From Mucilaginibacter sp. (GTDB taxonomy: Bacteria > Bacteroidota > Bacteroidia > Sphingobacteriales > Sphingobacteriaceae), in NCBI RefSeq assembly GCF_025362475.1, contig NZ_JANYGH010000016.1:91685-155684 (forward strand): a DNA stretch of 64,000 nt, in the 5' to 3' direction. Positions 47,229-55,528 of the stretch are shown here, piece by piece. Each line of letters starts with the position of its first letter. Within the stretch, counting starts at the first letter, position 1. The notes beneath the pieces were generated by a model. That model had not been told where the DNA came from and made no database searches. It saw only the letters and a program-made list of their open reading frames with translations. The translations under genes and the position numbers were made by a program.

Positions 47229-47711
47229 ATGAACCTGAAAATTAAATTACTCGCAAAAGTAGTATTATTCGGCACGTTAATATTTGCCATTACCCTGCTA
47301 AATAATTGTAAAAAAAATATACAAAATCCGCAAGTGGTGCGCGATACCGTAAAAATTACGCATGACTCGTTAATCACGGTTCATGATACAACAACAACTC
47401 ATGATACTACCGGACATGATCGATCATTAATAGCTATAAGTTTAATTGGATTGAGGTCTGATAGTGGCTTTGCCTATAAAGTAGGATATGATCTTCCTGT
47501 AATTGGAGATTCCAACGGAAGTCCCACTGCTTCAACCCTTAGGCTTTTTGAAAACGGTGTTGAACTGGGGCCAGCCCATTCGGTTCATCATGACATTCGG
47601 GCATTTGGCCTGGGCCAATTTAGCCATTGGGGTAACACGTTATTGTTCTCAAGCTCTGATAATACAAATCCACTTTCAAATGGCCGAAAGTATGCTTACA
47701 AATTAAAATAA
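47229..47711 (+). CDS. Small lipoprotein sharing a domain with the pectate lyase
   Basis: A 160-residue predicted lipoprotein (signal peptide ending LLNNC, Cys about 27). A linker with repeated HDT/HDS motifs (about 43-65) follows, then a C-terminal domain of about 92 residues with LRSDSGFAYKVGY, LRLFENGVEL, HSVHHDIR, FSHWGNTLLFS and SDNTNPLSNGRKY. The same domain is the N-terminal part of the pectate lyase at 49230, with 60 of 92 aligned residues identical. I do not know a name for this domain. The protein may bind the EPS at the cell surface, but this is only context-based. Confidence 0.75.
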   Translation: MNLKIKLLAKVVLFGTLIFAITLLNNCKKNIQNPQVVRDTVKITHDSLITVHDTTTTHDTTGHDRSLIAISLIGLRSDSGFAYKVGYDLPVIGDSNGSPTASTLRLFENGVELGPAHSVHHDIRAFGLGQFSHWGNTLLFSSSDNTNPLSNGRKYAYKLK

Positions 47712-47736
47712 CACGTTAATAGTTAGTATTTTATCC

Positions 47737-47934
47737 TTATGGATTCCTGAATAATAAGTATTGATTATTATAATTTTCAGGAATCTCAACAACTGCCCGC
47801 CAGAAAGTGAATAACTGATTTTTGCTTTCTGGCGCAGATTCCCGGCATAATTCTTTTGCCCGCGAATAGCTTTCAAATTTAAGCCAGACTAAAGCCTCTA
47901 TTTCTGTAAAGCCTTCTTTAAATTTAAAACCCAT
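47737..47934 (-). CDS. Possible small ORF, 65 residues, minus strand
   Basis: It begins at the ATG complementary to 47932-47934 ([20 protein letters not shown]) and fills the gap between the small lipoprotein and the epimerase. Composition is protein-like (mixed charge, one Trp pair), but I recognise no family. The DNA also has two 9-bp inverted repeats (ATTCCTGAA / TTCAGGAAT and GCCAGAAAG / CTTTCTGGC), which argue for a structured intergenic region instead. It is the only minus-strand gene candidate in this part of the EPS locus. Confidence 0.25.
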   Translation of the reverse strand: MGFKFKEGFTEIEALVWLKFESYSRAKELCRESAPESKNQLFTFWRAVVEIPENYNNQYLLFRNP

Positions 47935-47938
47935 ATTT

Positions 47939-49024
47939 ATGAAAATCTTAATCACCGGCACCGCTGGTTTTATTGGCTATCATTTGGCCAAACAATTGCT
48001 TGAAAGAGGAGATACCGTTGTTGGTATTGACAATTTAAATGATTATTATGATGTAAGGTTAAAATACGCCCGCTTAGCCAATACAGGCATCCAGGTAAAT
48101 ACTTTAGAGTATGGAAAACCGGTTGAAAGCAAAAAGTATCCCAATTATACCTTTATAAAATTGGATCTGTTAGATAAAGACCAGTTGGAAGATACATTTG
48201 AAAAAAACAAATTCGATGCAGTATGTAACTTGGCTGCCCAGGCGGGTGTACGATATAGTTTAACTAATCCTGATGTTTACATTGATTCAAATATAAAGGG
48301 GTTCCTTAATATTTTAGAATGCTGCAGGCACTTCAAAATTAACCATTTGGTTTATGCAAGCTCTTCAAGCGTTTATGGATTAAACAAAAAAATGCCTTTC
48401 AATGAACACGATATTGCTGATCATCCCGTTTCATTATATGCAGCATCAAAAAAAGCAAATGAAATGATGGCGCATACCTATAGCCACTTATTTAACTTGC
48501 GCACTACTGGCTTACGCTTTTTTACCGTTTATGGTCCATGGGGCAGGCCAGATATGGCGTTATTTATTTTTACCAAAGCAATATTGGAAGGCAATCCTAT
48601 TGAGGTTTTTAACAATGGGAATATGAAACGCGATTTCACCTATATAGATGACATTGTTGATGGTATTGTTCACGTAATAGATCAGCCTGCAGAAAACAAT
48701 CCTGAATGGGATGGTACCAACCCCGACCCAGCCACCTCAAATGCACCATTTAGGATATTTAATATAGGCAGGGGAGCGCCGGTAAACTTACTTGATTTTG
48801 TGAGTGAAATTGAGAAACGTGTTCATAAGAAAGCTATAAAAATATTCAGACCAATGCAGGAGGGTGATGTAGCAGAAACTTGCGCAGATGTTTCCAATCT
48901 TGATACAGTGTTGAATTATAAACCCAAAGTTTCTGTACCGACAGGGGTTGCACGTTTTATTGCCTGGTATAAGTCTTTTTACAAGGTGAAAAGCACCTCG
49001 AACGAAGCCATATTGTTGGAGTGA
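47939..49024 (+). CDS. UDP-glucuronate 4-epimerase-like NAD-dependent epimerase
   Basis: A 361-residue extended SDR epimerase. The glycine motif [13 protein letters not shown] (about 5-17), [18 protein letters not shown] (about 29-46, characteristic of UDP-GlcA 4-epimerases), the Ser of ASSSSVYG and the YAASK catalytic Tyr-Lys pair (about 165-169), and [17 protein letters not shown] are present. The likely reaction is UDP-GlcA to UDP-GalA. No UDP-glucose dehydrogenase is in this window, so UDP-GlcA would come from elsewhere. Its position between two genes that share a domain, one a pectate lyase, fits a galacturonate-containing polymer. Confidence 0.9.
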   Translation: MKILITGTAGFIGYHLAKQLLERGDTVVGIDNLNDYYDVRLKYARLANTGIQVNTLEYGKPVESKKYPNYTFIKLDLLDKDQLEDTFEKNKFDAVCNLAAQAGVRYSLTNPDVYIDSNIKGFLNILECCRHFKINHLVYASSSSVYGLNKKMPFNEHDIADHPVSLYAASKKANEMMAHTYSHLFNLRTTGLRFFTVYGPWGRPDMALFIFTKAILEGNPIEVFNNGNMKRDFTYIDDIVDGIVHVIDQPAENNPEWDGTNPDPATSNAPFRIFNIGRGAPVNLLDFVSEIEKRVHKKAIKIFRPMQEGDVAETCADVSNLDTVLNYKPKVSVPTGVARFIAWYKSFYKVKSTSNEAILLE

Positions 49025-49229
49025 AGAAAAAGTTTTGTCATTTTAATGTCATGAAGTGTGCAAGTTTTACACTTTCTTTACACCTTAATTTCACACTGTT
49101 TTACCCCTTTAAGTTGTATTAGACCCGGTTTTTAGTCCTTTTATCCATTAAGTCCACACCTTTCAGCAAAATTTTTAATTGTAATTTTTCAAATACACTA
49201 CCGTTTGAAAAGCCAAAATTAAAAATTGA
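49025..49229 (+). promoter_or_regulatory. Intergenic region with TTTACA-type repeats before the pectate lyase
   Basis: A 205-bp region with TTTTACAC (49056-49063), TTTACACC (49078-49085) and TTTTACCC, all in the same orientation, resembling elements before glmS and the EPS operon. No perfect TAnnTTTG box was found. It probably holds the promoter of the lyase gene. Confidence 0.4.
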
Positions 49230-50693
49230 ATGAAAAGAACAACAAAAATCTTCGGAAAAGTGGCTGTAATCAGCATGTTTTTAACGGCAATTATCTTTTT
49301 AGGTAGTTGTAAAAAAAGTAATGATGGCTCTGGAAATATTCAGGACAGTACCCTTTCAACAACTTCGGGTGCCTCTTCAATTTCTGCAGCAGCAACCGCA
49401 ACTAATTTCGCAGTTGACTTAACTGGATTAAGATCGGATGGTGGATATGCCTATAAGATCAGTTATCCGCTTACCCAGTCGGGTGATTCAAACACAGCAC
49501 CTTCTGCATCTACAATGCGGTTATTTGAGAACGGTGTTGAATTGAAACCTCCGCATTCAGTACACCAGGATATTCGTGATTCTGGAAAAGGACGTTTTAG
49601 TCATTGGGGTACTACTTTGATATTTTCGGCATCGGACAACACCAATCCGGCAACTAACGGCAGAAAGTACACATTTACAATGGATGGCTCTGCTGCGGGT
49701 TCAACAGCTCCAACAACTCCTACAGCTCCAACAACTCCAACAGCTCCAACAACTCCAAGTGCACCTACAGCAGGCTCACCAACTAAAACAGGTATAACTA
49801 CAGCTTTAATGGGTTATGCAATGGTTAGTGGAACAACAACAGGGGGTACAGGAGGTACAGTTGTTACTGTAACAAATTTATCTGAGTTAAAATCAGCAGT
49901 TGCTGGTGACAGTCCAAAAATTATTTATGTTAGCGGAACTATCTCTGGCTCTGGTGATGATCCGGTTTATGTTTCATCTAATAAATCACTTATTGGTAAA
50001 CCGGGTGCAACAATTACTGGTATATCGCTTTACATGTTCACTGTAAACAACATCATTGTTCAAAACATAACTTTCAAAAATTATGTTACTGATGCTGCGC
50101 TTATGATAAAGTTTTCAACCACACACGTTTGGGTTGACCACTGTGATTTCTCAACTGATCGTAACCATGGCTGGGCTTATTGGGGTAAAGATATCGCTAT
50201 TACAAGGGCATCAGATTATGTAACAGTATCATGGAGCAAGTTTCACGATACTAACTTATCGTTCTTAATAAGCGGTGGTATTGCAGGTCATGAATCAGAT
50301 ATCGGCCATTTACATGTTACATTACACCATAATTTTTGGTATAACGTAGGTGAAAGAGAGCCTGATATGAACTATGGAAGTGTTCACGTATTTAACAACT
50401 ATCACTTAAATAATGCAGGTTACAGTTTAGGTGCAAGAGCAAACGGAACTGTACGTACAGATAACGAGTATTTCCAAGGCTGTGCTAAACCAATCAGCAC
50501 CAATCTGGCAGGTGACCCTCCAGGATTCTTCAGTGGTGTTAGTACTAACATTTATTCAGGTTGTGGTTCTAATGATATAACTACTTCATTATCTTCATGG
50601 GTACCGGCTTATTCATATTCATCAGTACTTGATGCAGCTGCTAACGTTCCAACCGTAGTTCAAAAAGGTTCAGGAGCAATATTAAGTAACTAA
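49230..50693 (+). CDS. Secreted PL1-family pectate lyase lipoprotein with extra N-terminal domain
   Basis: A 487-residue predicted lipoprotein (signal peptide ending FLGSC, Cys about 27). Residues about 59-152 are the domain shared with the lipoprotein at 47229. A Thr-Pro linker with three perfect TAPTTP repeats (about 159-176) leads to a PL1 parallel beta-helix domain with THVWVDHCDFS, SDYVTVSWSKFHDTN, and GEREPDMNYGSVHVFNNY. The family RxPxxR motif reads REPDMN here: the first Arg is kept and the last is Asn. It would cleave polygalacturonate by beta-elimination, possibly the cell's own EPS. A terminator follows at 50725. Confidence 0.88.
   Translation: MKRTTKIFGKVAVISMFLTAIIFLGSCKKSNDGSGNIQDSTLSTTSGASSISAAATATNFAVDLTGLRSDGGYAYKISYPLTQSGDSNTAPSASTMRLFENGVELKPPHSVHQDIRDSGKGRFSHWGTTLIFSASDNTNPATNGRKYTFTMDGSAAGSTAPTTPTAPTTPTAPTTPSAPTAGSPTKTGITTALMGYAMVSGTTTGGTGGTVVTVTNLSELKSAVAGDSPKIIYVSGTISGSGDDPVYVSSNKSLIGKPGATITGISLYMFTVNNIIVQNITFKNYVTDAALMIKFSTTHVWVDHCDFSTDRNHGWAYWGKDIAITRASDYVTVSWSKFHDTNLSFLISGGIAGHESDIGHLHVTLHHNFWYNVGEREPDMNYGSVHVFNNYHLNNAGYSLGARANGTVRTDNEYFQGCAKPISTNLAGDPPGFFSGVSTNIYSGCGSNDITTSLSSWVPAYSYSSVLDAAANVPTVVQKGSGAILSN
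49704..49757 (+). repeat. Three perfect 18-bp minisatellite units in the lyase linker
   Basis: ACAGCTCCAACAACTCC plus one base (T, A, A) is repeated at 49704, 49722 and 49740. Each unit encodes Thr-Ala-Pro-Thr-Thr-Pro. The copy number could vary by slippage without breaking the frame. Confidence 0.9.
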
Positions 50694-50724
50694 TTAATAA
50701 TTAAACATTTTATAATAAAGATTA

Positions 50725-50760
50725 AAACCCAGACCACCTTTTGGTGGTTTGGGTTTATTA
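50725..50760 (+). terminator. Rho-independent terminator after the pectate lyase gene
   Basis: AAACCCAGACCACC (50725-50738) pairs with GGTGGTTTGGGTTT (50743-50756) around a TTTT loop, with one mismatch, and is followed by a short AT-rich stretch. Confidence 0.88.
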
Positions 50761-50777
50761 TCCGATTACTTTTTTAT

Positions 50778-50803
50778 CTATAATAGTCCAGATACTATTA
50801 TAG
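50778..50803. promoter_or_regulatory. Perfect 10-bp inverted repeat before the glycosyltransferase gene
   Basis: CTATAATAGT (50778-50787) and ACTATTATAG (50794-50803) are perfect inverted repeats with a 6-nt spacer. Just downstream GGCTTTA-CC-TAAAGCC (50818-50833) is another perfect palindrome. They lie between the lyase terminator and the GT4 gene, where a new promoter is expected. Confidence 0.5.
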
Positions 50804-50960
50804 CTGCCCCCAAAAATGGCTTTACCTAAAGCCTTTCCAATTTAATATCCAATTGCCCGACCAATCAGTCCTTGAACGGTCCGCCTATAAATATTGCCAA
50901 CAGTTACTATTAACAGCCCTTATACGGCTTTCTATACCTAAACATTATTATTGTTTTTAT

Positions 50961-52100
50961 ATGCTTAAAACAGGGCAAATAATATTAATCGCGTGCGATT
51001 CTGCTAAATCATTAATTGATTTCAGGGGCAAGTTGATTGAAGAAATGGTTAAGCAACATACAGTACATGTTTTTACACCTGTTTTACCTAAAGCCATACG
51101 TGAAAAGCTTACGCTACTTAAAGTAACTATTCACGAAAATCAATTATCAGGGAGCAACGTTTCAATTCTTGCTGACATAAAGTATTTAATAATGCTTTAT
51201 AAATTGATGAAAAAGATTAAACCAGATGTTTTTTTTCCGTACACATTTAAGCCTGTTATATATGGAACCGTGCTTGCAAAAATTCATCGCATTAAATGTA
51301 TAGCTCCTATGCTATCCGGTTTGGGCTATAACTTTTCGCCGGAAAATAAAAAATCATTTGTAAGCCGTATTACACGTTTAATGCTCAGGTTTAGCCTCAT
51401 TAAAAACAAGCGTTTATACATCATATTTCAAAACAAAGACGATTATCAAACACTGCTTTCATATAAAATATTAAGTGATCAACACCAGGCTTTTGTAGTT
51501 AATGGTTCTGGCGTAGATCTTGAGCATTACCAATATACTCCGCCAGATACCAAGAATATTAGCTTTATAATGATATCACGGTTAATAAACGCCAAAGGTA
51601 TTCATGAATATTTTGAAGCCGCACGGTTGATCCGCCTAAAGTATCCCGATATACAATTTAAACTGATTGGATCTTATGCTGATAATATAGATGCAATTAG
51701 TCCTGATTTATACCTTAAGATCAAAAATGGCGACAACTTGCAATATCTGGGAGAAGTTGACGATGTAAGGCCCCATATAAAAGATGCCTCTGTTGTAGTA
51801 TTGCCATCATATTATGGCGAGGGCGTACCCCGGTGTTTACTTGAAAGCATGGCCATGGGCAGGGCTATTATTACCAGTGATTCTGTAGGCTGCAGGGAAA
51901 CTGTTAATCCTGAATCACCCCAAAACGGGTTTTTGATCCCTATAAAAAACATACCGGAGCTTATGTCAAAAATGGAGTTTTATATAAAGGATAGCGATGC
52001 TATTTATAACTACGGTTTAAATGGGCTGGCATTTGCAAAAAAGAAATTCGATGTAACCTTGATTAATGATCGCATGCTAAGCATAATGAAACTGAAGTAA
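50961..52100 (+). CDS. Family 4 glycosyltransferase
   Basis: A 379-residue GT4 enzyme from the ATG at 50961 (MLKTGQIILIACDSAKSLID); a longer frame from 50853 has no conserved extension. PYTFKPVIYGTVLAKIHRIK and MLSGLGYNF in the N-terminal domain resemble PglA/Bac-type GalNAc or diNAcBac-acceptor transferases. FIMISRLINAKGIHEYFEAA (about 198-217) and LPSYYGEGVPRCLLESMAMG (about 285-304) follow. It begins the second part of the EPS locus. Confidence 0.9.
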   Translation: MLKTGQIILIACDSAKSLIDFRGKLIEEMVKQHTVHVFTPVLPKAIREKLTLLKVTIHENQLSGSNVSILADIKYLIMLYKLMKKIKPDVFFPYTFKPVIYGTVLAKIHRIKCIAPMLSGLGYNFSPENKKSFVSRITRLMLRFSLIKNKRLYIIFQNKDDYQTLLSYKILSDQHQAFVVNGSGVDLEHYQYTPPDTKNISFIMISRLINAKGIHEYFEAARLIRLKYPDIQFKLIGSYADNIDAISPDLYLKIKNGDNLQYLGEVDDVRPHIKDASVVVLPSYYGEGVPRCLLESMAMGRAIITSDSVGCRETVNPESPQNGFLIPIKNIPELMSKMEFYIKDSDAIYNYGLNGLAFAKKKFDVTLINDRMLSIMKLK

Positions 52101-52132
52101 CTAAAAATGAATAAATAATATAATCAAAAGTT

Positions 52133-52936
52133 ATGGAAAATAGATTTAATTATGGTTCAAGAAACATCAATGATTTTATTAATGCTATTCGAGAATATGG
52201 GTGGGTTGTGTATGAAAATGCAATAAATCTTGATTTTGTAAACACAATAAATCTCGATTTAACTGATGCATATATAAAAAGAAGAGCTATTCAGGAAAGA
52301 AATGGTATAAGTGCCAATATGGATGGTACACTTCATCATTTACTGGAAAGAAATAATTTTAGCCTTCCATTTCTTCAAAGCATGTATTGTAATGAAGAGA
52401 TTTCTCAATTTTTAGGTGGTAATTATATATTAAATGGGTTAAATGCGGTTATACACGCTAAGCATGAACATCCGTACCTAAGCAACATGCATCGCGATAT
52501 GCGGACATTTATGAATGACACAAAGTTGCTGTTGCAGATGATTGTAACGCTTGATGATTTTAATTTATTGAATGGCGCAACTTATTTTCTGTCTGGTTCA
52601 CATAAATCTGCAATACGGCCCAATGCGACGTACTTTTTTAACAGTGCCGATAGAGCCATTGTACCTAAGGGGAGTATCATTTTGTTTGATTCAAATATTT
52701 GGCATGCGGCGGGCGAAAATACTACCCTTGAACCGCGCCGGGGATTAACGATAGGATTTACCCGTCCATTTTTAAAACAGCAGATGGATTATCCAAGATT
52801 TTTAGGTTATGATTTTGTATCTCACCTCAACTCGCAGTTGCGTCAGGTTATAGGATACAACTCGCGCACACCCGAAAATTTGAATGAATTTTATCAGCCA
52901 CCAAACTTAAGAATGTACCAATGCGATCAGGGTTAA
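52133..52936 (+). CDS. Phytanoyl-CoA dioxygenase (PhyH)-family protein
   Basis: A 267-residue Fe(II)/2-oxoglutarate oxygenase-like protein. The metal motif HRDMR (H-x-D, about 120) pairs with a distal His in LFDSNIWHAAGEN (about 192-204). RRGLTIGFTRPF (about 213) supplies the 2-oxoglutarate-binding Arg, and NGATYFLSGSHK is the typical mid-domain motif. The substrate is unknown; in such a locus it may hydroxylate a sugar or a sugar-linked amino or fatty acyl group. Confidence 0.85.
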   Translation: MENRFNYGSRNINDFINAIREYGWVVYENAINLDFVNTINLDLTDAYIKRRAIQERNGISANMDGTLHHLLERNNFSLPFLQSMYCNEEISQFLGGNYILNGLNAVIHAKHEHPYLSNMHRDMRTFMNDTKLLLQMIVTLDDFNLLNGATYFLSGSHKSAIRPNATYFFNSADRAIVPKGSIILFDSNIWHAAGENTTLEPRRGLTIGFTRPFLKQQMDYPRFLGYDFVSHLNSQLRQVIGYNSRTPENLNEFYQPPNLRMYQCDQG

Positions 52937-52973
52937 CCTAAGTCTTAATTAATCCGCCAAGTAATTTACAGTT

Positions 52974-53945
52974 ATGCAAAAAAATAAAGCTGCTTTAAAA
53001 TCCATTGGTGGATATTTAGAGCTTGAACTCCCCCATGGAAATGAGTATTATCCAAATCTTATTCACCTTAATACCGGGCGTAACGCTTTGGAGTACATCC
53101 TGAGACAAAAAGGATACACCAAAATATATATACCCTATTTTACCTGTGAATCTTTACTTGAGCCTATCACAAAAATGGGCATTAAACATCAGTTTTATTC
53201 AATTGATAAGCATCTTGATCCGGAAATAAATTTTGAGATTGAACCAGACGCCTGTTTTTTGTACACTAATTATTTTGGACTTAAACAAGAAAAAATAATA
53301 GAACTCAGTTACAAGGTTACCAATCTGATAGTAGATAATTCTCAGGCTTTTTTTTCTGAGCCGATACCAGGGGTGGATACTTTTTATTCTTGCCGAAAAT
53401 TTTTCGGTGTTTCTGATGGAGCCTACCTTCAAATAAAAAGAAAACTCCCTAAAAAATTACCAGTGGATAGCTCAAGCCATCGTTTTTCGCACCTTATTAA
53501 AAGTATTGATTTTGGCATAGAGGCGGCTTATACGGATTATAAAGAAAATAATATGGATCTGGAAAATAATGAGATTAGAGCAATGTCAATGTTAACACAA
53601 AAAATTCTTACAAGTATTGATTATGATGAATGCGCCAAAATCAGGGAGCGAAATTTTCACTTTTTACATAAACATCTCCAGGAGTATAACCTGTTGAAAT
53701 TTGATGTCCCAGAGAATTGTGCCCCAATGGTTTACCCTTTTTTAAATGATGACAGCCATTTAAAAGTTCACTTAATTCAAAAGAAAATATTTGTTGCCAC
53801 ATATTGGCCAAACGTTTTTAAGTGGACGAAAAAAGGAATGTTTGAAAATCACCTTGCCCGCTGTTTAGTCCCTTTACCAATAGATCAACGATATAATCTT
53901 CAGGATATGTTTTATATGTTAAATATTTTACGCCTTTTTTTATGA
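52974..53945 (+). CDS. Divergent DegT-like PLP-dependent aminotransferase-fold protein
   Basis: A 323-residue protein with fold-type I features. LNTGRNALEYILRQKGYTKI (about 25-44) is the cofactor-phosphate region, YIPYFTCESLLEPITKMG the next block, LIVDNSQAFFS (about 121-131) holds the PLP-ring Asp, and FYSCRKFFGVSDGAYL (about 140-155) the likely Schiff-base Lys followed by a GA loop. It is shorter and more divergent than the other two DegT enzymes of the locus. The substrate is unknown. It couples to the GNAT gene by an ATGA overlap. Confidence 0.75.
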   Translation: MQKNKAALKSIGGYLELELPHGNEYYPNLIHLNTGRNALEYILRQKGYTKIYIPYFTCESLLEPITKMGIKHQFYSIDKHLDPEINFEIEPDACFLYTNYFGLKQEKIIELSYKVTNLIVDNSQAFFSEPIPGVDTFYSCRKFFGVSDGAYLQIKRKLPKKLPVDSSSHRFSHLIKSIDFGIEAAYTDYKENNMDLENNEIRAMSMLTQKILTSIDYDECAKIRERNFHFLHKHLQEYNLLKFDVPENCAPMVYPFLNDDSHLKVHLIQKKIFVATYWPNVFKWTKKGMFENHLARCLVPLPIDQRYNLQDMFYMLNILRLFL

Positions 53946-54448
53946 CGATTTCAGTATACATACGCCCCCTCGTTATAGAAGATGCACAGGTATCACATGT
54001 ATGGCGAAACGACCCTTTAATATGGGTATATACAGGCTACAAGCCTGTAAATTATATAAGTGCCGAGGTAGAAACCGAATGGCTGAGAACCCAGTTAAAC
54101 AAAACAAACCAGGCAAGATTTGCAATTTGTGTTAAGGAGCTTAATACATACATAGGTAATGTTCAATTATTGGATATTACTGAACATGATGCAGAGCTAC
54201 ACCTTTTTATTGGTAATAAGCTTTACTGGGGTAAAGGCATAGGCTACCAGGCAACTGTTCAAATGCTACGCTATGGCTTTTTAGTTAAGGAGTTGGATAT
54301 TATTTATTTAAAGGTTCATCCGGCAAACATTTCAGCATTGTCAGTTTATGAAAAAGCTGGTTTTGATATTACTGGTAAACAAAATGATCTTATTTGTATG
54401 AGCATTACAAAAAGTAAATTCGTAACCCTTGAAAATTTGAAATTATAA
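53942..54448 (+). CDS. GNAT-family N-acetyltransferase (RimJ/PseH-like)
   Basis: A 168-residue GNAT protein. VYIRPLVIEDAQVSHVWRND (about 5-24) is the N-terminal strand and helix, ELHLFIGNKLYWGKGIGYQA (about 84-103) contains the acetyl-CoA-binding Q/RxxGxG/A-like loop, and KVHPANISALSVYEKAGFDI (about 122-141) the final signature. The similarity is to RimJ-type and PseH-type enzymes that acetylate amino sugars. A role in acetylating the amino sugar made by the adjacent aminotransferase is plausible. Confidence 0.85.
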   Translation: MTISVYIRPLVIEDAQVSHVWRNDPLIWVYTGYKPVNYISAEVETEWLRTQLNKTNQARFAICVKELNTYIGNVQLLDITEHDAELHLFIGNKLYWGKGIGYQATVQMLRYGFLVKELDIIYLKVHPANISALSVYEKAGFDITGKQNDLICMSITKSKFVTLENLKL

Positions 54449-54474
54449 TTCATAAGTAACCTTAATACAGAATT

Positions 54475-55500
54475 ATGACAAGAATATTTTCTATCCACGA
54501 TAAGAGGGAGTGGACTTTCTACGTCCGTAATGCGGCAGAATATGATTTTTATCACACGTGGCATTATCATTCGCTGGAAACAGATGGCAGTCCTATTTTA
54601 TTTGTTTATCAGGAATTTGCTAATTATATCGCTTTCCCGTTAATTAAGCGAGCCATACCTGGATCTGAATACTTTGACCTGAGTTGTGTTTACGGCTTTT
54701 CGGGACCTCTTTCTAACCATAAAATAGATCAGCTTGACGATTTTTTTATGGAGAATTTTAAAAAAGCATTTCTTTCTTTCCTATCCGAGGAAAACTATGT
54801 ATCTGTATTTACACGAATGCACCCTTTCTACAATCAGCAACCCCTGCTTAATAAGTTCGGGGGGGTGCATGAAAATGGCAAAACGGTGATTATTGATCTC
54901 TCCGAAAGTATTGAAGATCAACGCAACAGATATAAACAAAGCGCAATGGATGCCATAAAGCACGCCTGGAAAAAAGGGTTTAGGGTTGAGGAAGAAAAAG
55001 GGCCGGCAGCATTAGCAACCTTTGTTGAAATTTATACAGAAAGCATGAAGCGGGTAGGGGCGAACGACAAATATTTGTTCAATGACAGATACTTTTCAAA
55101 CCTATGTAACACCAGTGAATACGATGCCCGTATCCTGATGGTTTATGATGGCGAAACAGTGATGTCAAGTACAATTATAACCTTCACCAACGGTATTATC
55201 CAGGCTCATTTAGTTGGCACGCGTGCAGAATATTTGAACCAAAGTCCAACAAAATTCTTGGTTGATGAAATTACCAAAATTGGCAGGATAGAAGGAATGA
55301 GGTACTATAACCTTGGAGGTGGCCTTGGTTATAAACATGATAAACTCTTTGAGTGGAAATCTGCCTTTTCAAATCAGCATATTGATTTTAAAAGCTGGCG
55401 TTTTGTAGCTAACCCTACAATTTATCAAGTTTTACTGGATGAAAAAGGTATTCAGGAAAACGTTGAGATAGATTTTTTTCCACTATACAGGTATGCATAA
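54475..55500 (+). CDS. FemAB-like GNAT-fold transferase
   Basis: A 341-residue protein with two GNAT-like halves. PLIKRAIPGSEYFDLSCVYG and FSGPL lie in the first half, RNRYKQSAMDAIKHAWKKGF (about 143-162) is the FemAB/GNAT_6 R-x3-A-x-KxG block, and MSSTIITFTNGIIQAHLVGT then MRYYNLGGGLGYKHDKLFEW (about 279-298) the C-terminal YNLGGG motif. Together with the protein at 44455 it makes two FemAB-type proteins in the locus. Possible roles are aminoacyl or acyl transfer to a sugar. The substrate is unknown. Confidence 0.75.
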   Translation: MTRIFSIHDKREWTFYVRNAAEYDFYHTWHYHSLETDGSPILFVYQEFANYIAFPLIKRAIPGSEYFDLSCVYGFSGPLSNHKIDQLDDFFMENFKKAFLSFLSEENYVSVFTRMHPFYNQQPLLNKFGGVHENGKTVIIDLSESIEDQRNRYKQSAMDAIKHAWKKGFRVEEEKGPAALATFVEIYTESMKRVGANDKYLFNDRYFSNLCNTSEYDARILMVYDGETVMSSTIITFTNGIIQAHLVGTRAEYLNQSPTKFLVDEITKIGRIEGMRYYNLGGGLGYKHDKLFEWKSAFSNQHIDFKSWRFVANPTIYQVLLDEKGIQENVEIDFFPLYRYA

Positions 55501-55528
55501 TTTTAATGTTCTTAAATAAGTATTGGAT

